Below, in pieces: positions 24,875 to 32,722 of a stretch of 37,522 nucleotides of DNA; the stretch's first letter is position 1, and every line of letters starts with the position of its first letter. This DNA comes from DATKXO01 sp035528995 (lineage in GTDB: Bacteria; Planctomycetota; Phycisphaerae; UBA1845). The DNA is taken from assembly GCA_035528995.1 (NCBI GenBank), contig DATKXO010000125.1, forward strand, positions 1 through 37,522, read 5' to 3'. The translations under genes were made by a program, and so were the position numbers. Under the pieces are notes generated by a model that saw only the letters and a program-made list of their open reading frames with translations, did no database searches and had not been told where the DNA came from.

Positions 24875-25366
24875 CTACTGGCCGCCGAAGGTGATGTTCT
24901 CGCATTTTGCTCGGACGGCGGCGTTCCAGCAGTTGACCACGTGGTCCCAGCGCACGTCGCGGCCGGGGTAGATGACCACCGGCGTCTGCCGGTCGAAGCC
25001 GGGGTTGCCCTGAATATCGATCAGGAAGCGAGCCAGCTCGCCGAAGGACTGCGGGGCGCGGGTGAAGTTGTCGATGCGGATCTGGTACTCGTCGCCGTCC
25101 GGCGTGGGCTGGCTGATGCGGACAATGATGGGGCTGATGGGCAGGGCCGCCGACGGGATGCCGGCGTCCTTGGGCAACTGGGCGGCGAAGATGCCCTCGG
25201 GGCGTTTGAACGTCGTGGTCACCAGAAAGAAGATCAGCAGCAGGAAGGTGACGTCGATCATGGGGGCGAGGTTGAGGGTGATCCGCGAGAGGGGACGCAT
25301 TCTGCGTCGGCTGCGCCGCGGCCGTCGCCTGCGGGCGGCTCCGTTGGCTGGTTGGGTCGGGTCCAT
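24875..25366 (-). CDS. exbD: ExbD/TolR-family biopolymer transport protein (second copy)
   Basis: 163 residues. A basic cytoplasmic N-terminus (ARRRRPRRSRRRMRP) is followed by one transmembrane helix containing the conserved Asp of the family (LAPMIDVTFLLLIFFLV), then a periplasmic domain of ~110 residues. In ExbB-ExbD motors this Asp lies in the proton path and the periplasmic domain engages the partner that receives the force. Its ATG follows the stop of the upstream exbD by one nt (TAG-C-ATG), and the ribosome binding site lies inside that gene, so the two are coupled. The periplasmic domain (HVVNCWNAAVRAKCENITFG) differs clearly from the other copy, suggesting an ExbD heterodimer. Confidence 0.92.
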   Translation of the reverse strand: MDPTQPANGAARRRRPRRSRRRMRPLSRITLNLAPMIDVTFLLLIFFLVTTTFKRPEGIFAAQLPKDAGIPSAALPISPIIVRISQPTPDGDEYQIRIDNFTRAPQSFGELARFLIDIQGNPGFDRQTPVVIYPGRDVRWDHVVNCWNAAVRAKCENITFGGQ

Positions 25367-25367
25367 G

Positions 25368-25826
25368 CTAGCGCCCTCCCTCGCCGACGTGGGCCACCAG
25401 GTTCATGACCTCGATCCGGTGCCGGGCGACGACCTCCATGACGACGTGGACGGCCCGGTAGGGCAGGCGGCGGTCGGCCCGGATGACGACCTGAAGTCTC
25501 GGGTTGGCGGCCTTGGCGGCGGCCAGGCGGGCCGACAGCTCGTCCAGGGATGCGACCCGGAGCGGGCCGACGCTGTAGGCCACGCCGCTGGTGTCCGGCG
25601 CCGAGGGCGTGGCCAACAGACAGTTGACCACGACCCGGTCGGTCAGCTTGGTCTTGACGGCCTGGCTCTGCTCGGGCTTGGGCAGGTCCATGGGCACGTT
25701 CTCGGCCGACGCGAACTGGCTTACCAGCATGAAGAAGATGATCAGCAGGAAGACGACGTCGATCATCGGCGTCATGTTGAAGCCGGGCGCTCCGCGCTGT
25801 CGTCGTCTGGCTTGCGGGTCGGTCAT
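25368..25826 (-). CDS. exbD: ExbD/TolR-family biopolymer transport protein (first copy)
   Basis: 152 residues. A short basic N-terminus (DPQARRRQRGAPG), then FNMTPMIDVVFLLIIFFML, the family's transmembrane helix with the essential Asp. The periplasmic domain ends in the typical VVIRADRRLPYRAVHVVMEV and IEVMNLVAHV segments. ExbD works with ExbB in the inner membrane to convert proton flow into work on envelope partners. Its ATG overlaps the exbB stop (ATGA), so translation is coupled. This copy is closer to the standard ExbD pattern than the one downstream. Confidence 0.94.
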   Translation of the reverse strand: MTDPQARRRQRGAPGFNMTPMIDVVFLLIIFFMLVSQFASAENVPMDLPKPEQSQAVKTKLTDRVVVNCLLATPSAPDTSGVAYSVGPLRVASLDELSARLAAAKAANPRLQVVIRADRRLPYRAVHVVMEVVARHRIEVMNLVAHVGEGGR

Positions 25827-26605
25827 GTTTTGGTCGCAACCTCAGTCGTCTGCGTCTGGGTGGGCGTCTCCCCGCCGGGCCTGAACACCGCCAGCAGCTT
25901 TTCACTAGTCAGGGCGCACTCGGCCGTCAGTACGTCGATCCGGTTGCGGAAGATAGCGAAGGCGCTGAGGGCCGGGATGGCCACGGCCAGTCCCCAGAAG
26001 GTGGTGACCAGGGCGATAGAGATGTCATCGGCGATGACGGCGGGCTCGGGGATGGCACCCGCCGCCCGGATGGAGGCGAACAGCCGGATCATCCCGTAGA
26101 CCGTGCCGAACAGCCCGATCATGGGCGAGACGTTGCCGATGACGTTGAGGTACTCGATCTTACGCATGAGCCGGGCGGCGCGGTCCTCGAGGGACTCTTC
26201 CAGGGCTCGCTCCATGGCGGCAAACCCCCGGCCGGCCTCGAGCAGGGCGGTGTGGACGACGTATCCCAGGACGCTGGGGTCTTCGCCGGTGAAGCGGACG
26301 GCCTCGACGTATCGTTTGTCCTCCAGCATGGCGGTGATACGTTGCCGCGCGTCAGGCGGGAGGAGGATGGTGCGGCGGATGGAGACGCCGTGCTCGATGG
26401 CCAGGGCGACCGTGGCCACCGACAGCGGGATGAGCACGAACCAGGTGATCCACCCGCCCTTGACCACGAAGTGATCGACCCATCGCAGGGTCGATCCGGA
26501 CGAGCTGCCGGCAGCGCTTCCCTGTGCCGCGGCGGTGGCGCCGATACCGAAGATGACTCCGCCGACAACGGCGAACAACAGAACGAAAAGGGCGATGCGG
26601 ATCAA
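25823..26605 (-). CDS. exbB: ExbB/TolQ/MotA-family proton channel protein (TTG start)
   Basis: 260 residues. The start is a TTG at 26605, supported by AGGGAG about 8 nt upstream and by an immediate N-terminal hydrophobic segment (IALFVLLFAVVGGVIFGIGA). Transmembrane segments follow at ~52-72, ~150-170 and ~195-215. Family motifs are the cytoplasmic helix with LEEDRAA-like charge (ERALEESLEDRAARLMRKIE), YLNVIGNVSPMIGLFGTVYGMI, and ALVTTFWGLAVAIPALSAFAIF. It forms the pentameric stator around ExbD. It is first of a four-gene leftward operon. Two hairpins separate it from the upstream kinase-Nudix gene, so it probably has its own promoter, which I could not identify. Confidence 0.94.
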   Translation of the reverse strand: MIRIALFVLLFAVVGGVIFGIGATAAAQGSAAGSSSGSTLRWVDHFVVKGGWITWFVLIPLSVATVALAIEHGVSIRRTILLPPDARQRITAMLEDKRYVEAVRFTGEDPSVLGYVVHTALLEAGRGFAAMERALEESLEDRAARLMRKIEYLNVIGNVSPMIGLFGTVYGMIRLFASIRAAGAIPEPAVIADDISIALVTTFWGLAVAIPALSAFAIFRNRIDVLTAECALTSEKLLAVFRPGGETPTQTQTTEVATKT

Positions 26606-26670
26606 GATGACGACTCCCTACTAGCTTGGCAACTCACGGCTCATTGCACGGTCAGGGTCAGTGTTCTACC

Positions 26671-26709
26671 GACGGTCCAGGACCGTCCGGCTCCGGGCGA
26701 TGGCGCCCG
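26671..26709 (-). terminator. Tandem hairpins after the kinase-Nudix gene
   Basis: CGGGCG/CGCCCG with loop ATGG (26694-26709) and GACGGTC/GACCGTC with loop CAG (26671-26687) follow the stop codon at 26716 in the direction of transcription. There is no clear U-run, but they plausibly end that transcript before exbB. Confidence 0.45.
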
Positions 26710-26715
26710 AGACAG

Positions 26716-28125
26716 CTACGCTTTTTTGCTCCTGGTGAACAAGGTGGGCTCGTTCTTCAGGACAGGCAATTCCACACCAAACTCCCTGGCGGCCACCAAT
26801 TGCGACCAGGGATCCAATTCCGAGACCATCTTCGTTATCTCTTCTCTTGTTTGCCAGGAAACCGCCTCGCGGCCGAATTCCTGGTCAGTTGCTTGGCGGC
26901 GCACCTTTGGCGCGCCGCCAATCTTCACCTCAAACAGGATGGCCAGATGGTGTGTGCCGACCGTAGAGCGACTGTCGTTGAGCACACCGATCCTCCTGAT
27001 TCCCTGTATTTGAAGTCCGATCAACTCCTCATCCAGTTCCCTTTGCAGGCACGTCTCGAAGATGCGTTCGGGGGCGGCTTGGTCCCAGTCCTTCTGTTCG
27101 GCGTGACCGCCAGCCAACATTGTATACGTACCCCGAAGTTCGGCGCGGGGGTGATCGGCGCGGCGGCGGGCAACGAAGTACCGGCCCTCGGAGTTCATGA
27201 GATAGGCGTAGGGTACCACTTGGACGCAGGAACGGGTTTTCTCCGCGACAGTTCTCTCCATGAACCTCGGATTGCCGCGGTTGAGGATGTGGTCGACCAC
27301 ATCGCCGGTCTTTTCCGGGGACTCCTCAAGGCCCTCGAAGTCCACCGGGTCGGTTACGAGAAGTTGTTGGTCCAAAATGTCATGCATGAGATCAAGCATC
27401 CTTTCTGCGACGACGTACGCGATGCGCTGGAAGCTAGGTGCCTGGTCACCCTGAAACGAGGTATCAACATGCCCAATGGAGAACTGGCATTTGAGGCGTT
27501 CCGCCGCACGCAAATACGCGTCGTTGAGTCCCGCGAGAATCTCGGGGTTCATTACTGATCCGTGTTCTGCGGTCAGCTTACAGTGCGTTTCGCGAGCGAG
27601 GGACGTCTGTCTGTCGGCGGTGAATAGGAACACCGCGACCTCGCGCTTCCGCCAGAGATCGAGCATCAGGAAATCGGTGATGACAGCCCGGTCAAGATCG
27701 GAGAGCCTTCCTTGGGAAGCCTCCAAGAACTCCATCCAAGCAGCGGCATCAAAGAGCCCTCGGTCCAGAAGGACTATCTCAGGAGGCTCCTTTTCGTGTG
27801 CCATCTCCAAAATGTGATGGAGCGCGCAGCACACTGACCAAGCATTGAAGGCAAGCCAGTCATCGCGCAGCGTTTCCGGCGTCCTAAGGGACGCGCCCTC
27901 AACGGGCTGGACCACGCTGAAACCGGTGCGATGAAGGAAATGAGACACAATCCCAATAATGGTGCTCTTTCCGGACTTCGGCGTACCGGCGAACTCGAAA
28001 AAGAACGGCCTCTGGGCTTCGCACTCCTGGCTGCGGGCGAGTTCAAGCACGTGCGTCGCTTTCTGAGAAAGCGCGGCAAGTTCCGCTTTGGCCGGCGCGA
28101 CTTCTGAAACGGAGAGCAGGTCCAT
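26716..28125 (-). CDS. P-loop (thymidylate-kinase-like) nucleotide kinase fused to a Nudix domain
   Basis: 469 residues from ATG 28125, chosen over an upstream TTG (28155) because GGAG sits seven nt before it. Residues ~38-260 resemble dNMP/deoxynucleoside kinases: Walker A GTPKSGKST (47-55), a DDW...FNAW region near 88-96, the Asp-Arg pair D121-R122 in VLLDRGLFDAAAW, and helices typical of the lid. Residues ~300-450 form a Nudix fold with GTYTMLAGGHAE and QRELDEELIGL (R362, E363, E366, E367). The box is divergent: spacing before RE and before the final Gly is one residue off canonical. Base composition is visibly less G+C-rich than the flanking genes, suggesting acquisition by transfer. Linked nucleotide phosphorylation and hydrolysis is implied; the substrate is unknown. 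It may serve nucleotide salvage, sanitation or a defence role. Confidence 0.8.
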   Translation of the reverse strand: MDLLSVSEVAPAKAELAALSQKATHVLELARSQECEAQRPFFFEFAGTPKSGKSTIIGIVSHFLHRTGFSVVQPVEGASLRTPETLRDDWLAFNAWSVCCALHHILEMAHEKEPPEIVLLDRGLFDAAAWMEFLEASQGRLSDLDRAVITDFLMLDLWRKREVAVFLFTADRQTSLARETHCKLTAEHGSVMNPEILAGLNDAYLRAAERLKCQFSIGHVDTSFQGDQAPSFQRIAYVVAERMLDLMHDILDQQLLVTDPVDFEGLEESPEKTGDVVDHILNRGNPRFMERTVAEKTRSCVQVVPYAYLMNSEGRYFVARRRADHPRAELRGTYTMLAGGHAEQKDWDQAAPERIFETCLQRELDEELIGLQIQGIRRIGVLNDSRSTVGTHHLAILFEVKIGGAPKVRRQATDQEFGREAVSWQTREEITKMVSELDPWSQLVAAREFGVELPVLKNEPTLFTRSKKA

Positions 28126-28208
28126 GGGTCCTCTCCAAACGGTGATGGTAGGCAAATGTTAGGACTCCGTCAAGGGGCCTCTCTGCGCCCCCGCTGGCTG
28201 TGGGACGT

Positions 28209-29300
28209 TTACAGGTTCCCGCGTCTGGCCTGTTCGCGTTCCAGGGACACGAACAGTGCCTTGAAATTACCCACGCCGAAGCCTCGCGAGCCGTGACGCT
28301 CGATCACCTCGTAGAACAGGGTCGGACGGTCCTGCACCGGCTGGGTGAAGATCTGCAGGAGGTAGCCGTCCTCGTCACGGTCCACCAGGACGCCCAACTC
28401 GCGAAGTTCGTCGAAGTTCTCGTCGATCCGGCCGACACGGTCGGGCAGTTCCTCGTAGTAGGTGTCGGGCACGCCCAGGAAATCGACGTCGCGCTGCCGC
28501 AGCATCCGCACCGTCTTGCAGATGTCGGCCGTGTTCATGGCGACGTGCTGCACGCCCGGTCCGTGGTAGTAATCGAGGTATTCCTCGATCTGCGACTTCT
28601 TCCTGCCTTCGGCCGGCTCGTTGATGGGCAGCTTGATCTTGCCGGTCCCGTTCTGCAGGACCTTGCTCATCAGGGCGCTGTACTCGGTGCTGATGTCCCG
28701 GTCGGTGAAGTGGGTCAGTTGGCTGAAGCCCAGGACACGCTCGCACCAGCGGGCCCAGTAGTCCATCTCGCCCAGATGCACGTTGGTGACGACGTGGTCC
28801 ACGGCGGCCAGGCCGACGCCGGAGCGGCGCTCGACGTCGAGGGGCTCGAATCCCGGGGCGAACGGGCCGCGGTAGTCGGTCCGTTCGACGAACTTGAAGA
28901 CCGTGTCGCCCGCGTACTTGATGACGCCGGTCTTGAGCGCCCCGTGCTCGTCCTCGAAGGCGGTCGCCGGCTGCAACACGGTGGCGCCACGGATCCTGGT
29001 TTCGCGCACAGCCGACTCGACGTCGCCCACCTCCAGAGCGATGACCTTCACGCCGTCTCCGTGCAGTGCGCAGTGGCGGGTGATCTCATGATCGGGCTGG
29101 AGGGCGCTGGTCAGGACGAAGCGGACCTTGCCCTGCTGCATGACGTAGCTGGTCCGGTCCCGCGCGCCGGTCTGCAACCCGAGCCGGGCCAGCGGCTGGA
29201 AGCCGAAGACCTTGTCGTAGAAATGGGCCGCCTGCTTGGCGTTGCCCACGTAGAACTCGAGGTGGTCGAAGCCCTTGATGGGCAGGAAATCCTCGGCCAC
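28209..29300 (-). CDS. hpd: 4-hydroxyphenylpyruvate dioxygenase
   Basis: 363 residues from GTG 29300, chosen because GGAGG lies six nt upstream and the length then matches the family (~350-380); the frame stays open to 29468. The enzyme converts 4-hydroxyphenylpyruvate and O2 to homogentisate and CO2 in tyrosine catabolism. It has two vicinal-oxygen-chelate halves. The Fe(II) ligands are visible as H169 (VDHVVTNV), H252 (GVQHVAMNT) and E331 (LFYEVIER). The C-terminal GFGVGNFKALF motif is diagnostic. Other hallmarks are KIKLPINEPA and QIEEYLDYYHGPGVQH. No other tyrosine-degradation gene is in view. It diverges from a carboxylate symporter at 29483, and the 182 nt between them contain CCTCGGCCGAGG (29369-29380), a possible operator. 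Confidence 0.95.
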   Translation of the reverse strand: MAEDFLPIKGFDHLEFYVGNAKQAAHFYDKVFGFQPLARLGLQTGARDRTSYVMQQGKVRFVLTSALQPDHEITRHCALHGDGVKVIALEVGDVESAVRETRIRGATVLQPATAFEDEHGALKTGVIKYAGDTVFKFVERTDYRGPFAPGFEPLDVERRSGVGLAAVDHVVTNVHLGEMDYWARWCERVLGFSQLTHFTDRDISTEYSALMSKVLQNGTGKIKLPINEPAEGRKKSQIEEYLDYYHGPGVQHVAMNTADICKTVRMLRQRDVDFLGVPDTYYEELPDRVGRIDENFDELRELGVLVDRDEDGYLLQIFTQPVQDRPTLFYEVIERHGSRGFGVGNFKALFVSLEREQARRGNL

Positions 29301-29482
29301 GGTTGTCCTCCGCTCTCCGGTAATGGCGTCGCCGAGGGATGGTATCACCGGTCTGGATCGATTGCCAGCCTCGGCCGAGGTGTTCGCTTGTGCAGGCTCG
29401 CAGCGGCCATTAACATGCCGCTCGGCGCGGCACCTTGTCAGCTTCTTCCCGGGATGACGCGGTTCCATCGAGGCGATGCCTC

Positions 29483-30934
29483 ATGCGGATCAAGCTCCAT
29501 AACCTGATCTTCCTGGCCATGATCATGGGCGTGGCGGTGGGCGTCGCGTTGTGGTTGCTGGGCAAGCGCACGGACGACACCTCGCAGGCGATCTGCACGC
29601 ACGTGCTGTGGTGGCTCGATCTCTTCGGCCCGACGATTTTCATGGGGGCGCTGAAGATGATCATCGCCCCGCTGATCCTGGCCAGCATCGTGTCGGGCGT
29701 CACCAGTCTGCCGGACATGAAGGAGCTGGGGGCCATCGGGTGGAAGACGCTGGCGTACTACATCTGCACCACGACGATCGCGGTGGTCATCGGACTGGTC
29801 TTCGTCCTGATGATTCAACCGGGCAAGAGGGACGCGTCGGTCAGGGTGCGCCAGAGCCGGGTGGCCGAACTCGAGGACCGGCGAGAGGCCTATCAGGAGA
29901 TCAGCGGACAGCCGGCACTGTCGGCCGAGGGTCAGCCGGAGCCGCAGTACCTGACCTGGCTGGCGACCCAGGACGGCGCCGCCCAGGCCGCAGGTCACGA
30001 AGCCGCCCGGATGGCCAGGCTGGCCTCCTCCGGTGAGCGAACGGCGGGCGACATCTTCAAAGACGACATCATCCGGCCGCTGCTGATGAATCCGTTCCGG
30101 GCGCTGGCGGCGTCTCCGCCGAACTCGCTGGGGATCATCTTCTTTTCGCTGCTGCTGGGGCTGGCCTGCATGGTGGTGGGCGGTCCCGCGGCCAACGTGG
30201 TGTCGTTCTTCCAGGGCCTCAACAAGGTCATCATGCAGGTGACGCACTGGCTGATGGCGGTTTCACCGTTCGCCATCGGGTGCATCATGGCGGGCCTGGT
30301 GGCCCGCAACGGACCGGAGATCTTCCAGACCCTCGGCTGGTACTGCGCCACGGTGATCGGCGGCATCGCGGTGCACGTCGCCGTGCTGATAGCGATCTCG
30401 GCGTCGATCGGGGGGGTCGGGCCGGTGCGGCTCATCCGTGGCATTCGCGAGGCGTACATGATCGCGTTCACCACGCGGTCGAGTGCGGCCACACTGCCGG
30501 TGACAATCGCCAACGTGATCGAGAAGCTCCACGTGTCGCCCAAGGTGGCGAACTTCTCGTTGCCGCTGGGCGCGACGATGAACATGGACGGCACGGCCCT
30601 GTATGAGGGCGTGGCGGTGATCTTTCTGATCCAGATTTACGGTGGATTGGATGACGTCTCGATCACGATGACGGCCATGACCACGCTGTTGATCTTCGTG
30701 ACCGCGGTGCTGGCGTCGGTGGGGGCGGCCGCCGTGCCGGATGCCGGGCTGGTGACGATGGTGCTGGTGGCGGCGGCCGTCCATCTGCCGATCCACTACA
30801 TCCCGTTGATCTTCGCGGTGGACGCTTTCCTGGACATGTTCCGCACGTCCACGAACGTGCTGGGCGACAGCGTCGGCGCGATCGTGGTCAACCGGTTGGA
30901 GCGGTCCCGTCTGGGAGCGTCAGGGGGGGCATAG
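29483..30934 (+). CDS. Sodium:dicarboxylate/glutamate symporter family (DAACS) transporter
   Basis: 483 residues from ATG 29483, with GAGG nine nt upstream. DAACS carriers such as GltP and DctA import glutamate, aspartate or C4-dicarboxylates with Na+ or H+. Hallmarks are RSSAATLPVTI (~332-341, the HP1 serine-rich tip), NMDGTALYE (367-375, TM7 NMDGT motif) and the HP2/TM8 region AAAVPDAGLVTMVLV and DAFLDMFRTSTNVLGD. Between TM3 and TM4 is a long hydrophilic insert of ~90 residues (after VLMIQPGKRD, up to DIFKDD), longer than in standard members. Substrate is not certain; proximity to hpd hints at carboxylate products of amino acid catabolism. The next permease follows by 36 nt. Confidence 0.92.
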   Translation: MRIKLHNLIFLAMIMGVAVGVALWLLGKRTDDTSQAICTHVLWWLDLFGPTIFMGALKMIIAPLILASIVSGVTSLPDMKELGAIGWKTLAYYICTTTIAVVIGLVFVLMIQPGKRDASVRVRQSRVAELEDRREAYQEISGQPALSAEGQPEPQYLTWLATQDGAAQAAGHEAARMARLASSGERTAGDIFKDDIIRPLLMNPFRALAASPPNSLGIIFFSLLLGLACMVVGGPAANVVSFFQGLNKVIMQVTHWLMAVSPFAIGCIMAGLVARNGPEIFQTLGWYCATVIGGIAVHVAVLIAISASIGGVGPVRLIRGIREAYMIAFTTRSSAATLPVTIANVIEKLHVSPKVANFSLPLGATMNMDGTALYEGVAVIFLIQIYGGLDDVSITMTAMTTLLIFVTAVLASVGAAAVPDAGLVTMVLVAAAVHLPIHYIPLIFAVDAFLDMFRTSTNVLGDSVGAIVVNRLERSRLGASGGA

Positions 30935-30970
30935 TGCGCCGACCGAGGTGACGCGGGGGGAGCGATACGC

Positions 30971-32686
30971 ATGTCCGCCAAGTATCCGCTTTTCGTTAAA
31001 CGTGACCTGGACGGTTTCTTCGGGCTGTTCATCGACAACCTGGTGCAGTTGCTGCTGATCGTTACGCTGTGCAGCGCCTTGTGCGGCATGACCGGCGATC
31101 AGGCCGAGCTGATCTTCAGCCGCATTCTGCCCGGGGCGGCCGTCTCGCTGTTGATCGGCAACCTGTTCTACGCCTGGCAGGCCCACCGGCTGGCCAGGCG
31201 CGAGAACCGCAGCGACGTCTGCGCCCTGCCGTACGGCATCAACACGCCTTCGCTGCTGGTCTACGTCTTCTTCGTCATCGCCCCGGTCTACCGCACTACG
31301 AACGACGCGGTGCTGGCCTGGCAGATGGGGCTGATCGCCTGCCTGGGAAGCGGGCTGATCGAGTTCTTCGGCTCGTTCGTGGCCGAGAAGATCCGCCGGC
31401 ACACGCCGCGGGCCGCTCTGCTGTCCACGCTGGCCGGCATCGCCATCGGCTTCATCTCCATGACCTTCGCCCTGCAGATTTACCAGAACCCGCTGATCGC
31501 CATGCTGCCGCTGGGCGTCATTCTGATCACCTACTTCTCGAACATCCGTTTTCCGTGGGGGCTGCCCGGGGGGTTGCTGGCGATTCTGGCGGGCACGATC
31601 ATCGCCTGGTTGTTGCCGGACGAATGGCTGGCTCGGCAGATGAGCACGGCCGCCGTCGGCGAGGCGTGGTCGCAGCGAGGTCTGCACCTGCCGGTGTTCT
31701 GCGGCGGGGCGATCGTCGAGGCATTCCGGCAGCACGGCCAGCAGATTCTGGGGTACATGTCGGTCATCGTCCCGATGGGTCTGTTCAACGTAGCCGGCTC
31801 GCTGCAGAACATCGAGTCGGCCGAGGCGGGCGGAGACCGCTTTCCGACGGGACCGTCGCTGGCGGTCAACGGCCTGGGGACGATCGCGGCCGCCTTCTTC
31901 GGGAGCTGTTTCCCGACCACGATCTACATCGGTCACCCGGGCTGGAAGGGCCTGGGCGCCCGGGCGGGCTACTCGTCGCTGAACGGTCTGATCATCACGC
32001 TCCTGGCGTTCACCGGGACCATTGCCCTGGTCAGCAAGATCATTCCGATCGAGGCGGGCGTGGCCATCGTCCTGTGGATCGGGATCGTCATCACGGCACA
32101 GGCGTTCCAGGCCACGCCCAGGGAGCACGCTCCGGCCGTGGCGGTGGGGCTGTTTCCGGCGATCGCCGCCTGGGGTGCAACGATCTGCGCCGGCGCGTTC
32201 ATCCAGGCGCAGATGCAGCCGCTGCCGGACTTCCCGCCCGAGCAGGTGGCCCCGCTGGCACCGATCGGCCCGGCCAACACCATGGAGGACATGCTGCGCA
32301 TGGACCATCCGCAGGCCGGGCTGCGCACCGAGGCGAACGGATTCCTGATCCATGGGATGAACCTGTTGTCGAGCGGCTACATTTTCACCTGCATGATTCT
32401 GGCGGCGGTCAGCGCGTATCTGATCGACCGCAAGTTCTTATCCGCGGGGGTCTGGGCGTTGGCGGGCGCGTTGCTGACGGCGATCGGGCTGATGCACGCC
32501 TACCGGATCAGCGGCAACGAGGTCGGGTTCCAGTTCATCTTCACGGACCCGCCGGCGGCGGGCGAGGGTCTGGCCTTCGACGGGCTGCGCATCGCGGTCG
32601 GCTACGTCCTGATGGCCCTGCTTTTCTTTGCTTTCGAGGTGTACCGTCGCCGGCGGGGCGATGCGATCATCGGGCCTGGACACTAA
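30971..32686 (+). CDS. NCS2/AzgA-like purine/xanthine-uracil permease family protein
   Basis: 571 residues; a strong G-rich ribosome binding site (GGGGGGAG) lies nine nt before ATG 30971. About twelve or more hydrophobic segments are seen. The family pattern begins with FFGLFIDNLVQLLLIVTLC, then ALPYGINTPSLLVYVFFVIAP and GLFNVAGSLQNIESAEAGGD, comparable to the NCS2/AzgA conserved TM8 region. NCS2 carriers bring in nucleobases with protons. It is longer than typical AzgA (~430-450), with an extra hydrophilic segment of ~60 residues around PLPDFPPEQVAPLAPIGPAN. It probably forms an operon with the symporter upstream, an unusual pairing. Substrate is not determined. Confidence 0.85.
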   Translation: MSAKYPLFVKRDLDGFFGLFIDNLVQLLLIVTLCSALCGMTGDQAELIFSRILPGAAVSLLIGNLFYAWQAHRLARRENRSDVCALPYGINTPSLLVYVFFVIAPVYRTTNDAVLAWQMGLIACLGSGLIEFFGSFVAEKIRRHTPRAALLSTLAGIAIGFISMTFALQIYQNPLIAMLPLGVILITYFSNIRFPWGLPGGLLAILAGTIIAWLLPDEWLARQMSTAAVGEAWSQRGLHLPVFCGGAIVEAFRQHGQQILGYMSVIVPMGLFNVAGSLQNIESAEAGGDRFPTGPSLAVNGLGTIAAAFFGSCFPTTIYIGHPGWKGLGARAGYSSLNGLIITLLAFTGTIALVSKIIPIEAGVAIVLWIGIVITAQAFQATPREHAPAVAVGLFPAIAAWGATICAGAFIQAQMQPLPDFPPEQVAPLAPIGPANTMEDMLRMDHPQAGLRTEANGFLIHGMNLLSSGYIFTCMILAAVSAYLIDRKFLSAGVWALAGALLTAIGLMHAYRISGNEVGFQFIFTDPPAAGEGLAFDGLRIAVGYVLMALLFFAFEVYRRRRGDAIIGPGH

Positions 32687-32722
32687 TAGCGATCGATGGT
32701 CGGTGGGCCGGGGGCGACCTGC

